Part shown: positions 51,683 through 61,335 of the stretch, piece by piece | Layout of the letters: the number at the start of each line of letters is the position of its first letter | How positions within the stretch are numbered: position 1 is the first letter of the stretch | Assembly (NCBI RefSeq): GCF_965655635.1 | Contig: NZ_CBFHHE010000001.1 | Location: forward strand, 62,001-126,000 | Reading direction: 5' to 3' | Origin: Nereida sp965655635 | GTDB lineage: Bacteria; Pseudomonadota; Alphaproteobacteria; Rhodobacterales; Rhodobacteraceae | DNA: 64,000 nucleotides | Program-made: the position numbers and the translations under genes | Notes under the pieces: model-generated | Seen by the model: only the letters and a program-made list of their open reading frames with translations | Database searches by the model: none | Told to the model about the DNA's origin: nothing

Positions 51683-52180
51683 ATGAGTAGCGATCTACCC
51701 GAGTACTATTTCCGCATCCGTGAAAACGGCGCACTAGTATTTCGGGTGGACGCAGAAAACCGTCAACGGCGCATCGATATGGAGCCGCTGGCGGTTCTCG
51801 ACATTCGCAACGGCGAGATAAAACCGCAAGGCGAGCGTGAGCTAAGCGAGGCTGATCTTGCGGTGATCCGCGAATGGATGGAAGAGCGTCAAGAGTTGCT
51901 CGCAGCCCGTGATATGGATGACATCCACCGCGCGATCGACAGTCTGAACTTGACTGCACAATGGGCGCAATCCAAAGCCAGTGACGATCAACTTGATGAA
52001 GTAACCAACTCGCTGCTACTCGCGATGCGCGACCTACGCAGCGTATTGGTACGCAAAAAAAGCCGACCGCATCGTGGTCAAAGACTAGCCCACCTGCTGG
52101 TGTACCTCTATCACATTGCCTTCGGGATCATGAAAAAAAACCTGATGCCATTCCTTGGCAAAAGCCGTTCCGTAATCTGA
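51683..52180 (+). CDS. Conserved hypothetical protein, 3' end probably frameshifted
   Basis: A protein without recognised family, starting MSSDLPEYYFRIRENGALVF, acidic and mostly helical. The last 30 or so residues overlap the convergent VOC gene by 96 bases and look non-native. At 52055-52061 there is a run of seven A; with six A the protein would end RKKADRIVVKD at TAG 52086-52088, nearly touching the VOC stop. The native length is then about 135 residues. It follows aspC by 12 bases and is probably co-transcribed. Confidence 0.65.
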   Translation: MSSDLPEYYFRIRENGALVFRVDAENRQRRIDMEPLAVLDIRNGEIKPQGERELSEADLAVIREWMEERQELLAARDMDDIHRAIDSLNLTAQWAQSKASDDQLDEVTNSLLLAMRDLRSVLVRKKSRPHRGQRLAHLLVYLYHIAFGIMKKNLMPFLGKSRSVI

Positions 52181-52501
52181 GTACGGCACATCATTCTCAT
52201 CCAAAAGCTTCAAAAACGCCGCGATATCATCGGTTCGAAATGCGATGTGTCCGCGATCAACGGGGTTGATGGTTTGCCCATTCTTGAATGCTACATCCAA
52301 ATTCCGCTCGGCCAAATGCATCTGCATCGCGCCATCTGTGGCAAAGCGGATTGAACCACTATAGCCCGCCTCTTCGGTCTCATCCGTGCGCGGAAAATTA
52401 TCTTGAGGAATGTCATCAAGCCCGAGTAAACCAGTGTAAAAATCGTGCATGCGGTCAACATCGCGGGACACAAAATTGATATGGTGGAATTCAAGCTTCA
52501 T
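52085..52501 (-). CDS. VOC-family (glyoxalase/dioxygenase-fold) protein
   Basis: A 138-residue protein with paired beta-alpha-beta-beta-beta modules: LEFHHINFVSRDVDRMHDFY at the start, GHIAFRTDDIAAFLK in the middle, and FFHDPEGNVIEVHQ at the end. The expected metal ligands (His5 or His6, His in RGHIAF, Glu in VIEVH) are present. The substrate is unknown. Confidence 0.88.
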   Translation of the reverse strand: MKLEFHHINFVSRDVDRMHDFYTGLLGLDDIPQDNFPRTDETEEAGYSGSIRFATDGAMQMHLAERNLDVAFKNGQTINPVDRGHIAFRTDDIAAFLKLLDENDVPYSDYGTAFAKEWHQVFFHDPEGNVIEVHQQVG

Positions 52502-52554
52502 CGAAAACGCTCCTCAAATAAGTGCCCACAGCCTAGCCTCTGTTCAGGGCGCCG

Positions 52555-53898
52555 TCACGCCGTGATGTAAACGCCGCGCCGCGCTGTAAATCGCCAAACC
52601 AACAAAACCGCCGCCCCGAGCAAGCCAACGATCAATCCGGCCCATACCCCAACACCACCAAAATCCAAGACAAACCCAAGAACATACGCTGCGGGCAATC
52701 CAAGCCCCCAATAACTTAGCGCCGCCAACCACATGGGCACGCGGGTGTCTTGCACACCGCGCAAAAGGCCCAAGCAGATAACCTGCAGCCCGTCTGCAAA
52801 CTGAAACAACGCTGCCATATAAATAAGCGACACGCCAATAGGGATAATCACATCGCGGGCAGGATCATCGGGGGCCAAAAACGCTGTGACGAACAAATCT
52901 GGCACGCCAAAAAACACAACCATCGTCGCCGCAGAAACCGCAAAAGACGCACCGACCGCAACTTTACCGCCCAGAATCAAACCGGCCGCATCCCTACGTC
53001 CAACGGCGTTTCCTGCGCGCACGGTCGTGGCTTGGGACAGCCCCAGATGAACCATGAACGTTCCCGTGGCCACCTGAAGTGCAATGCCATGTGCGGCCAA
53101 AGCATCGGTGCCAAGCCAGCCCATCATTGTGGACGCCGCCGTAAACAGACTTGTCTCAGCCAAGGACGTCAGCGCAATCGGCCAGCCCAACGCAAACACC
53201 TGCCGCAACGCAGATGCATCAATTTTCCATAGGCTGCGGAACAGATCGTATTGCGGCAGAACCCGTTGGGCATAGCCCATAAAGACGACCAGCATCGCAA
53301 CTTGAACCAAAACTGAGGCAATAGCTGCCCCCTGAATGCCAAGTTCCGGTAAGCCCAAGTTCCCAAAGATCAGGGCATAATTGAACACAACGTTGATAGC
53401 CGCCCCGAAAAGCGTGACCCAAAGCACGGGTCCTACGCGGTCAACAGCACTTAGATAGCTTGCCAAAACCCGTACCAGAAGTGCAGGGAAAAGCCCCCAT
53501 CCCGCGATACGTAAATAGGTTTGTGCGCCTGATGCGACCTCAGGGGTTTGACCCAGCCCAATCAGCCAACCTTCCGAAAACCAAAGCGCCGGCATCACAG
53601 CACCTGCAAATGCAACGGACAACCACATCCCCATGCGCGTGGCGCGGCGCACCTGAACCGTATCTGACCTCGCGTCCGCTTCCGCCACCAGCGACGTAAT
53701 CGCCCATGCAAAGCCAGAGCCTACCACCTGCAGCGTCATGAAAAAGCTACCCGCGATCGTAGCCGCGGCCAGTGCCTCAACCGAATACCAGCCCAGCATA
53801 ATCGTGTCGGTCAGCCCCAGCAAAAAGCCTGCCAGAAAACTGCCGATCAACGGAATGCCGAGGCGCAACAAGGCGCTAAGGTGTGCGGATGCGTTCAT
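52555..53898 (-). CDS. MATE-family multidrug efflux protein
   Basis: A 447-residue inner-membrane antiporter with twelve predicted helices. It starts MNASAHLSALLRLGIPLIG; phrases GLTDTIMLGWYSVEALAAA and WPIALTSLAETSLFTAAS are at the starts of the two six-helix halves. It exports cationic compounds using Na+ or H+. ATG 53898 fits the family N-terminus; the extension to 54009 is antisense to the region before parE. Confidence 0.9.
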   Translation of the reverse strand: MNASAHLSALLRLGIPLIGSFLAGFLLGLTDTIMLGWYSVEALAAATIAGSFFMTLQVVGSGFAWAITSLVAEADARSDTVQVRRATRMGMWLSVAFAGAVMPALWFSEGWLIGLGQTPEVASGAQTYLRIAGWGLFPALLVRVLASYLSAVDRVGPVLWVTLFGAAINVVFNYALIFGNLGLPELGIQGAAIASVLVQVAMLVVFMGYAQRVLPQYDLFRSLWKIDASALRQVFALGWPIALTSLAETSLFTAASTMMGWLGTDALAAHGIALQVATGTFMVHLGLSQATTVRAGNAVGRRDAAGLILGGKVAVGASFAVSAATMVVFFGVPDLFVTAFLAPDDPARDVIIPIGVSLIYMAALFQFADGLQVICLGLLRGVQDTRVPMWLAALSYWGLGLPAAYVLGFVLDFGGVGVWAGLIVGLLGAAVLLVWRFTARRGVYITA

Positions 53899-54029
53899 CG
53901 CAAAACCGTTGATCCATCCCAGTGGGCCTTGCAACAAAAATCTGACTGTCCAGATAAACGAGACGCACTTCCCCCGCTGCCCACGGCGTGTCATAGTGCG
54001 GCCAAACACGTATAAAAAGAAGCAGTACC

Positions 54030-55988
54030 ATGGCCAATGATCTTCTGTCCGGCGCCCAAGCCGATGACTACAACGCAGACAGCATCGAAGTGCTCGAAGG
54101 CCTCGAGCCTGTTCGCAAACGCCCGGGTATGTATATCGGCGGGACGGACGAGCGCGCCTTGCACCACATGGTCGCCGAAGTGCTCGACAACTCTATGGAC
54201 GAGGCCGTTGCAGGCCATGCAAACCGCATCGAGGTCGAACTGAACGCTGATTACAGCGTGACCATCCGTGACAACGGTCGCGGCATCCCAATTGATCCGC
54301 ACCCAAAGTTTCCAGACAAATCCGCGCTTGAGGTTATTTTGTGCACGCTTCACGCAGGCGGCAAATTTTCTGGCAAGGCCTATCAAACATCAGGCGGTCT
54401 GCACGGTGTGGGGGCGTCCGTTGTCAACGCGCTGTCTGACAGCATGGTCGTGCAAGTAGCGCGCAACAAAAAACTCTACGAGCAAAGCTTTTCACGCGGT
54501 GTACCGTTGGGTGGTGTCGAAAAAATCGGAGCCGCCCCCAACCGGCGCGGCACTACTGTGACGTTTCACGCGGACGAGCAGATCTTTGGCTCGCACCGCT
54601 TTAAGCCTGCGCGGATGTTCAAATCGATCCGCTCTAAGGCATATCTGTTCTCGGGCGTTGAGATCCGTTGGAAATCGGCAATTGATGACGGCGAAACACC
54701 CACAGAGGCCACCTTCCATTTCCCCGGCGGCCTTGCAGACTATTTGGGCGAGACCCTCTCGGGGCTATCAACTTATGCCGAGCGGCCCTTTGCAGGCACA
54801 GTTGATTTCCAAGAGAAGTTCAACACGCCAGGCAAAGTTGAGTGGGCCATCAACTGGACGCCCTCGCGCGATGGTTTCATCCAGTCCTATTGTAATACCG
54901 TGCCCACCCCCGAAGGCGGCACCCACGAAGCAGGCTTTTGGGCGGCAATCTTGAAAGGCATTCGTGCCTACGGCGAATTGGCCAACAACAAAAAAGCCGC
55001 CTCCATCACCCGTGATGATCTGACAACCGGCGGCTCTGCGCTTGTGTCGTGCTTCATCCGCGAGCCAGAATTCGTCGGACAAACAAAGGACCGCCTCGCC
55101 ACTGTTGAGGCGCAACGGTTGGTAGAAAACGCCATACGCGATCACTTTGATACATGGCTTGCCGCAGACACCAAATCCGCGGGCGCGATTTTGGATTTCC
55201 TCGTCCTGCGTGCCGAGGAACGTTTGCGCCGACGCCAAGAGAAAGAGACAGCGCGAAAGTCAGCCACCAAAAAACTGCGCCTACCGGGCAAACTGGTGGA
55301 TTGCTCTGCGACAAACCGCGAAGGCACGGAACTTTTCATCGTTGAGGGTGACAGCGCGGGTGGGTCAGCCAAAATGGCCCGAGACCGCAAAACCCAAGCA
55401 CTGTTGCCACTGCGCGGTAAAATCCTGAACGTGCTTGGCGCGGCGTCCTCTAAACTTGGCAGCAACGCCGAAATTTCTGATTTGACCCAAGCGCTTGGTG
55501 TCGGTCTTGGGACCAAATTCAACGTCGATGATCTGCGCTACGACAAGATTATCATCATGACCGACGCGGACGTAGACGGCGCACACATTGCCGCGTTGCT
55601 GATGACGTTCTTCTTCACACAAATGCGCCCGATGATTGACACAGGCCACCTCTATCTGGCCTGCCCACCGCTTTTCCGACTTACCCAAGGGGCCAAGCGT
55701 GTCTATTGCCTTGATGAAGCTGAGCGCGACGCATGGCTCGAAAAAGGTCTGGGCGGCAAAGGCAAAATCGATGTCTCGCGCTTCAAAGGCTTGGGTGAAA
55801 TGGACGCCAAAGACCTTAAAGACACCACGATGAACCCAATGACCCGCAAGCTAATCCGCGTCACGATTGACGAGGATGTGGCCGGTGAAACTGGTGATCT
55901 GGTTGAGCGCTTGATGGGTAAAAAACCAGAAAAACGATTTGAATACATTCAGGAAAACGCCCAGTTCGTTGAAGAGCTGGACGTTTAA
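54030..55988 (+). CDS. parE: DNA topoisomerase IV subunit B
   Basis: A 652-residue type IIA topoisomerase ATPase subunit, decatenating chromosomes with ParC. Features: GHKL ATPase with EVLDNSMDEAVAGHA and IRDNGRGIPIDPHP near 50-90, the K-loop AYQTSGGLHGVGASVVNALS near 120, and the TOPRIM motifs VEGDSAGGSA near 432 and DADVDGAHI near 512. ParE rather than GyrB is inferred from length and the FKGLGEMDAKDLKDTTMNP C-terminal region. Not adjacent to parC. Confidence 0.93.
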   Translation: MANDLLSGAQADDYNADSIEVLEGLEPVRKRPGMYIGGTDERALHHMVAEVLDNSMDEAVAGHANRIEVELNADYSVTIRDNGRGIPIDPHPKFPDKSALEVILCTLHAGGKFSGKAYQTSGGLHGVGASVVNALSDSMVVQVARNKKLYEQSFSRGVPLGGVEKIGAAPNRRGTTVTFHADEQIFGSHRFKPARMFKSIRSKAYLFSGVEIRWKSAIDDGETPTEATFHFPGGLADYLGETLSGLSTYAERPFAGTVDFQEKFNTPGKVEWAINWTPSRDGFIQSYCNTVPTPEGGTHEAGFWAAILKGIRAYGELANNKKAASITRDDLTTGGSALVSCFIREPEFVGQTKDRLATVEAQRLVENAIRDHFDTWLAADTKSAGAILDFLVLRAEERLRRRQEKETARKSATKKLRLPGKLVDCSATNREGTELFIVEGDSAGGSAKMARDRKTQALLPLRGKILNVLGAASSKLGSNAEISDLTQALGVGLGTKFNVDDLRYDKIIIMTDADVDGAHIAALLMTFFFTQMRPMIDTGHLYLACPPLFRLTQGAKRVYCLDEAERDAWLEKGLGGKGKIDVSRFKGLGEMDAKDLKDTTMNPMTRKLIRVTIDEDVAGETGDLVERLMGKKPEKRFEYIQENAQFVEELDV

Positions 55989-56000
55989 CCAAGGGCGCTG

Positions 56001-56990
56001 TTACACGCCTTTGGCCAACTCCTGAACCCGTGTCCATAGGGCTGCAGGGACCTCGACGCGGCTCATCACGTTGCGTTTTTTGCCCGGCACACGCGCACCT
56101 TCGTCGGCGGCAATTGCGTCACTGACTCGTGCGATGCGCGCTGCAAATTCAGGTGCGCCGCTTGGGTCAATCATCAAGTAATACTGCCCTAAATCATGTG
56201 GGCTGCCTTCAGCTTTTTTCAGCCCGCCTACATCAAGCGAGTTGACGGAGCCGGTCATGCCAGCGGCCAAGATCTCGACCATCAGACCAAGCCCCCAGCC
56301 CTTGTAGCCGCCAGCCGACACCAGCGAGCCTGCCAACGCAGCCTCTGGGTCAGTCGTTGGATTGCCCTGTGCATCAACCGCCCAGCCAAGCGGGATCGGC
56401 TGACCTGCAGCTTTAGCCATCGCGATCTTGCCCAAAGCCACAGCACTGGTCGAAAAGTCAAAATGCATCGCCATGCCGCCAACCCCGTCCGGCACTGAAA
56501 GTGCAATCGGGTTCGTACCGATCACTGGTGTTTTGCCACCCGGAGCCGCAACAACAGGCGAAGCATTCGTCATCCCGATACAAATCACACCCTTCGCGGT
56601 GGCTTGTTCGGTAAAATACCCAAGCGACGTGCAAGTATGCGTATGCCCCACAGCCAAACTGGCCACGCCATTTTCTTTGGCTGCAGCGACAGCCGTTTCA
56701 AGCCCTGCGGCAAAGGCAGGCTGTGCAAAACCAAAGCCACCATCGACGTAAATTGCACTAGGTTTTTGACGCTCCACACGTGGCTCAACAGACCCGTTTA
56801 CACGCCCACTTTTTAATTGAATGCAGTAGCTTTCCAAATACGCCAGACCACATATTACATTGCCAAGGCTCTCGGAGCGCGCCGTCGCATCCGCCACATG
56901 GTGGGCTACGCTTTGCGTCGCGCCATAAGCCACCAGTGCTTCTTTCGCCGCTTGATAAATATCATTGATCGACTGGGGTGTTGTGGTCAT
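56001..56990 (-). CDS. Malate/L-lactate dehydrogenase family (Ldh-like, NAD(P)-dependent)
   Basis: A 329-residue member of the family of YlbC, ureidoglycolate and sulfolactate dehydrogenases. Typical stretches: RSESLGNVICGLAYLESY (usually with a catalytic His region), SLAVGHTHTCTSLGYFTEQA, IGTNPIALSVP and GGYKGWGLGLMVEILA. The substrate cannot be decided: (R)-sulfolactate (ComC/SlcC) is one possibility in an organism with an HpsN-like enzyme. ATG 56990 is chosen. Confidence 0.82.
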   Translation of the reverse strand: MTTTPQSINDIYQAAKEALVAYGATQSVAHHVADATARSESLGNVICGLAYLESYCIQLKSGRVNGSVEPRVERQKPSAIYVDGGFGFAQPAFAAGLETAVAAAKENGVASLAVGHTHTCTSLGYFTEQATAKGVICIGMTNASPVVAAPGGKTPVIGTNPIALSVPDGVGGMAMHFDFSTSAVALGKIAMAKAAGQPIPLGWAVDAQGNPTTDPEAALAGSLVSAGGYKGWGLGLMVEILAAGMTGSVNSLDVGGLKKAEGSPHDLGQYYLMIDPSGAPEFAARIARVSDAIAADEGARVPGKKRNVMSRVEVPAALWTRVQELAKGV

Positions 56991-57115
56991 CTGGCGAAAT
57001 CCTTGCACGCTGTTGGGAAGTGATTTTGTTCTTTGGCCGCAGGTTTACCCCCTAATCCCAAAATGGCAATGCCACCGCACATGCCATCTGATGTGGCTGG
57101 TCTTGAACGTTAGTT

Positions 57116-57799
57116 TCAGGCAGTGCGAAGCGCGCCTGCATCGAGCCTGATTTGGCGGTCCATTTTCGCGGCCAATTCAAGATTATGGGTCGCAATCAAG
57201 GCCGATAACCCCGTCTCGCGCACCAAGTCCAACAGCGTTGAAAACACCCGTTCAGAGGTTTCAGGATCAAGGTTGCCGGTGGGTTCATCGGCCAACAGTA
57301 ACTTAGGCTGATTGGCCAACGCACGGCAGAACGCAACGCGCTGTTGCTCACCACCTGACAGTTCTGCGGGGCGGTGATCTGCGCGGTGCGCAACCCCAAC
57401 ACGCCCTAGCAGCGCCAGACTGCGCGCATCAGCCACCCGCCGCGGGGTACCGGCTGCAAGTTGTGGCAAGGTCACGTTTTCGGTCGCCGAAAACTCGGGT
57501 AACAAATGATGGAACTGGTAAATGAACCCCACGTCATCGCGGCGCGCAGATGTGCGCGCACGGTCATTAAGCCGTGTCATCTCGCGCCCCGCCAGCAAAA
57601 CATCTCCGCTTGTGGGCGTATCGAGCAGCCCCGCGATATGCAGTAACGTCGACTTGCCTGCACCCGACGGTGCCACAAGGGCCACCACCTCGCCGGCCGA
57701 AATAGACAGATCAATACCGCGCAGCACATCAATCTGCTTCGGCTGACCCGCATTATAGGTCTTGGCTACGCCCTTAAGTTCCAGCACAGGATCATTCAT
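57116..57799 (-). CDS. lolD: Lipoprotein-releasing ABC transporter ATPase LolD
   Basis: A 227-residue ABC ATPase that powers extraction of lipoproteins from the inner membrane. Walker A is APSGAGKST (first Gly replaced by Ala), the signature is LSGGEQQRVAF and Walker B is LLLADEPTGNLD. The start overlaps the lolC/E stop by eight bases (ATGAATGA), so the two are translationally coupled. Ends without a strong terminator. Confidence 0.93.
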   Translation of the reverse strand: MNDPVLELKGVAKTYNAGQPKQIDVLRGIDLSISAGEVVALVAPSGAGKSTLLHIAGLLDTPTSGDVLLAGREMTRLNDRARTSARRDDVGFIYQFHHLLPEFSATENVTLPQLAAGTPRRVADARSLALLGRVGVAHRADHRPAELSGGEQQRVAFCRALANQPKLLLADEPTGNLDPETSERVFSTLLDLVRETGLSALIATHNLELAAKMDRQIRLDAGALRTA

Positions 57800-59069
57800 A
57801 ACGCAGCGCCTCAACGGGGTTCATGCGCGCTGCTTTACGCGCAGGAAAAATTGTCGCCGTGAATGACAGAAGCAGTGACAAACCGATAGCTGACAAGACG
57901 TCTTCAAGCTCTAGTTTGGCGGGCAATTGATAAATTCCACGGATCGATGGATCCCACACACCACCGCCAGCAACCGTGTTCACAAACCCAAAAATCGGAT
58001 CAATATAGAGCGCAAATAAACACCCTAAGATCACCCCAAGCGCCGTAGCGATAGCGCCCGTAAACGCGCCGCAGATAAAGAAGACCCGCAAAACTGCACC
58101 TTCTGTCAGGCCCATCGTGCGCAAAATACCAATATCGCGGCCTTTATTTTTCACCAACATAATCAAGCCACTGACAATGTTCATGGCTGCAATCAACACA
58201 AGGATAGACAGGATGATAAACATCACGTTGTCTTCGATATCAAGCGCCTGAAGGAACGACCCACTTGCGTCTTTCCACGTCCACAGCATCGCGCGATCCC
58301 CGCCAGCCGTCATCAATGAGCCCGCAAACCGCTCAATCTGTTCGGGCGTATCCACCATTACTTCAATTTCATCCGCAACGCCTTCACGGTTGAAAAATTC
58401 CTGCGCTTGGGCAAACGGCATATAGACGCGGGTTTGGTCAATGTCATAGCGACCGGCGCTAAAGATATAGACCACTTCAAACGCGCCAACCCGTGGTTTC
58501 GTGCCGAAGGGCGTGCGTGCGCCATTGGGCGAGATGATTTTGATCTTGTCACCGACGCCCAGACCCAATTCACGCGCAACACCTGAGCCAACGGCCACAC
58601 CTTGCTCAAAATCCGAAATCGCACCGATGCTCTGTTCGGGCGCGGCGATGCGCGGGATGGTCAGCAGGTCAGGCAGACTGATGCCGTAAACCTGAACGCC
58701 TGTGTTGCGATCTGCCTGATTGGCCATGACATTGCCACGAATGAGCGGCGCCGCACGGGTTACACCATCGATCTGGCGCAAGCGATCGGCCACCGCGTCA
58801 TAATCCTCGATCACACGGCTGGCACCACCGTTCGGTGTGATTTCAGACGATTGATAGACAGTCACATGGGCGTTCGCACCAAGAATCGTATCAACAAACT
58901 CCGCCCGAAAACCTGCGCGTACTGCCAATGTCGCAATAAGCGCAAATACGGCTAGGGTGATCCCGATCAGCGAAATCCATGTCATCACAGAGACGCCACC
59001 CTCCGCCCGTTTGGCGCGCAAATAACGCCAAGCGATTATCCATTCAAATGCCGCAAAGGGTTTGGGCAT
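57792..59069 (-). CDS. lolE: Lipoprotein-releasing system permease LolC/LolE
   Basis: A 425-residue membrane permease with one N-terminal helix (VMTWISLIGITLAVFALIA), a periplasmic MacB-like domain at about 50-250 and three C-terminal helices of the FtsX type (MFIILSILVLIAAMNIVSGL). As in other alphaproteobacteria a single gene stands for the LolC/LolE pair, so the name is not exact. It forms an operon with lolD; proS is upstream on the same strand, 74 bases away. Confidence 0.92.
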   Translation of the reverse strand: MPKPFAAFEWIIAWRYLRAKRAEGGVSVMTWISLIGITLAVFALIATLAVRAGFRAEFVDTILGANAHVTVYQSSEITPNGGASRVIEDYDAVADRLRQIDGVTRAAPLIRGNVMANQADRNTGVQVYGISLPDLLTIPRIAAPEQSIGAISDFEQGVAVGSGVARELGLGVGDKIKIISPNGARTPFGTKPRVGAFEVVYIFSAGRYDIDQTRVYMPFAQAQEFFNREGVADEIEVMVDTPEQIERFAGSLMTAGGDRAMLWTWKDASGSFLQALDIEDNVMFIILSILVLIAAMNIVSGLIMLVKNKGRDIGILRTMGLTEGAVLRVFFICGAFTGAIATALGVILGCLFALYIDPIFGFVNTVAGGGVWDPSIRGIYQLPAKLELEDVLSAIGLSLLLSFTATIFPARKAARMNPVEALRYE

Positions 59070-59143
59070 GAAGATCGACCCCTGTATTAATTACTCAAAA
59101 TGTGTCGACGCGCTTAATATCACAAAGCGCGCCAACTTGGGAT

Positions 59144-60487
59144 TTAAGACGCCGCCTTGCCATAGATTTGTGCAATCTTCAAAAGCGCCTGCTCCGGTGA
59201 CAGCTCCTCACTTTCGCCGGCACGGCGCGATGTCAGCTCAACAACACCGTTCTTCAAGCCGCGTGGCCCGACGGTAATGCGCCATGGCAAACCTATCAGA
59301 TCCATCGTGGCAAACTTACCGCCTGCCCGTTCGTTGCGGTCATCATAAAGTGGCTCAAGCCCCAACGCGACCATGCTATCATAGAGCGCCTCACAGGCCG
59401 CATCGGCCTCGGCATCACCAGTCTTGAGGTTGACGATGCCACAGTGGAACGGCGTTACACCTTCGGGCCAGATAATACCGTTATCATCATGCGAGGCCTC
59501 AATAATTGCGCCCAACAGACGCGAAACACCAATGCCGTGGCTGCCCATGTGCACAGGTACTTTTTGCTGTTGATCGTTCACAACAGTGGCGCCCATGGCT
59601 TCGGAGTATTTGGTGCCAAAGTAGAAAATCTGACCCACTTCAATACCACGCGCAGTACGCTGACGATCAGCTGGGACTTGAGCAAACAACTCCGCATCGT
59701 GGGTTTCATCCGTGCGCGCATAGCGTGATGTGAACTCATCCAGTACCCCAGCACAAGCCGCAACATCATCAAAATCAATCGCGCGGTCGCCAAACGTAAG
59801 GTCCGTGATCTCACTGTCATAGAACACTTCGGACTCGCCTGTTTCAGCCAGTACCAAAAACTCATGCGTGTAATCGCCACCAATCGGGCCACCGTCCGCA
59901 CGCATCGGGATCGCTTGTAGCCCCATCCGTTCGTAACTGCGCAGATATGTCACCAAGTGGCGGTTGTAGGCGTGAAGCGCGTCTTCTTTGCTCAAATCAA
60001 ACGTGTAGCCATCTTTCATCAAGAACTCACGGCCTCGCATAACACCAAAACGCGGACGACGTTCATCGCGGAATTTCCACTGGATTTGATAAAGGGTCAG
60101 CGGCAGATCTTTGTAGCTGCCCACGTGAGCGCGGAATATATCGGTGATTTGTTCTTCGTTGGTAGGGCCGTACAGCATGTCATGACCGTGGCGATCTGAA
60201 ATGCGCAACATCTCCTCTCCGTAGTCGTCATAACGCCCACTTTCCCGCCATAAATCAGCCGATTGCAGCGTTGGCATCAAAACTGGAATATGCCCAGCGC
60301 GCTGCTGTTCTTCGTGCACGATGGTCTCGATATTGCGCAAAACTTTCAGACCCATCGGCAACCACGAATAAATCCCCGCAGAAGCCTGTTTGATCATCCC
60401 CGCCCGCAACATCAAACGGTGCGACACGATTGACGCCTCAGAGGGGTTTTCCTTCAGGACGGGCAGGAAATAGAGGGACATACGCAT
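59144..60487 (-). CDS. proS: Prolyl-tRNA synthetase (short form)
   Basis: A 447-residue class II synthetase charging tRNA-Pro. Motif 1 to 3 regions are visible: SHRLMLRAGMIKQASAGIYS, LYQIQWKFRDERRPRFGVMR and SHGIGVSRLLGAIIEA. The editing insertion domain of the long bacterial form is missing, as is usual in alphaproteobacteria. The start MRMSLYFLPVLKENPSEA fits the family. Confidence 0.95.
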   Translation of the reverse strand: MRMSLYFLPVLKENPSEASIVSHRLMLRAGMIKQASAGIYSWLPMGLKVLRNIETIVHEEQQRAGHIPVLMPTLQSADLWRESGRYDDYGEEMLRISDRHGHDMLYGPTNEEQITDIFRAHVGSYKDLPLTLYQIQWKFRDERRPRFGVMRGREFLMKDGYTFDLSKEDALHAYNRHLVTYLRSYERMGLQAIPMRADGGPIGGDYTHEFLVLAETGESEVFYDSEITDLTFGDRAIDFDDVAACAGVLDEFTSRYARTDETHDAELFAQVPADRQRTARGIEVGQIFYFGTKYSEAMGATVVNDQQQKVPVHMGSHGIGVSRLLGAIIEASHDDNGIIWPEGVTPFHCGIVNLKTGDAEADAACEALYDSMVALGLEPLYDDRNERAGGKFATMDLIGLPWRITVGPRGLKNGVVELTSRRAGESEELSPEQALLKIAQIYGKAAS

Positions 60488-60696
60488 GTGTTTGGGGCCT
60501 TTGTGTGTTGAATTAAAGCAGGTCTAGGCAATGTGGCCAGCGTTGGCAATCAACGATTATTAGTGGCCAGTAAGGCTTAGCAGCAAATGGCTGTGGAAAC
60601 TCATTGTGATCCATTCTCCTTGCCCGCCGTAAACTAAATACAACAGGTACCGCGTGGTTTGGTTGCCGTTGGTATATTTTATGGGAGTTAAAGAGT

Positions 60697-61212
60697 ATGG
60701 ACCGTTTTCTAAAAGCCGCCGCAGCAGGTGCAGTTGCCGCAACAATGGCAACAGTAGCCTCCGCACAGTCAATCGTTGATATCGCCGTTGGCGATGAACG
60801 GTTCTCAACCCTTGTGGCCGCTGTTTCCGCGGCAGGCTTGGTCGACACACTGTCCGGACCTGGTCCTTTCACCGTTTTCGCACCCGTAAATGATGCGTTT
60901 GCGGCCCTACCAGAAGGCACAATTGAGACGCTTTTGCTGCCCGAAAACAAGGGTGATTTGACGAATGTGCTGCTCTATCATGTGGATGATCGCAACCTGA
61001 CCGCCGAGCAAATCCCTGCTGGTTCAAACTACTTCAAGCCGATTTTGGCAAGCGAGAGGATGTGCATCACCAAAGGTGCGGGCGGCGTCAGCATTGCAGA
61101 TGGGACAGGTGAAAGCGCAAATGTCATCATCGCCAACATCAAAGCAGACAATGGTGTGATCCACGTGATCGACAAAGTGTTGCTGCCCGGGACACGGCCC
61201 GCTTGCCACTAA
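60697..61212 (+). CDS. Secreted fasciclin-domain protein
   Basis: A 171-residue protein with a signal peptide ending at VASAQS (residue 24-26) and one fasciclin (FAS1) domain: FSTLVAAVSAAGLVDTLSG, PFTVFAPVNDAFAALPEG, LLYHVDDRNLTAEQI and VIHVIDKVLLPG, the conserved H1 and H2 regions. FAS1 proteins act in adhesion outside the cell. A terminator follows. Confidence 0.92.
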   Translation: MDRFLKAAAAGAVAATMATVASAQSIVDIAVGDERFSTLVAAVSAAGLVDTLSGPGPFTVFAPVNDAFAALPEGTIETLLLPENKGDLTNVLLYHVDDRNLTAEQIPAGSNYFKPILASERMCITKGAGGVSIADGTGESANVIIANIKADNGVIHVIDKVLLPGTRPACH

Positions 61213-61232
61213 TCAAACAACGGTAAACTGAA

Positions 61233-61268
61233 AAAGCTCCGTCGGTGCAAACTGGCGGGGCTTTATTT
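61233..61268 (+). terminator. Intrinsic terminator after the fasciclin gene
   Basis: AAAGCTCCGTC at 61233-61243 pairs with GGCGGGGCTTT at 61254-61264 (with two G-U pairs), loop of 10 bases, followed by an AT-rich stretch. Confidence 0.75.
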
Positions 61269-61335
61269 ATGTTGTGGGCGGCTTTCGGTTGTTCGACAAT
61301 GGTGCAAACTACGAAACAGAGGATGGGACAAAGCT

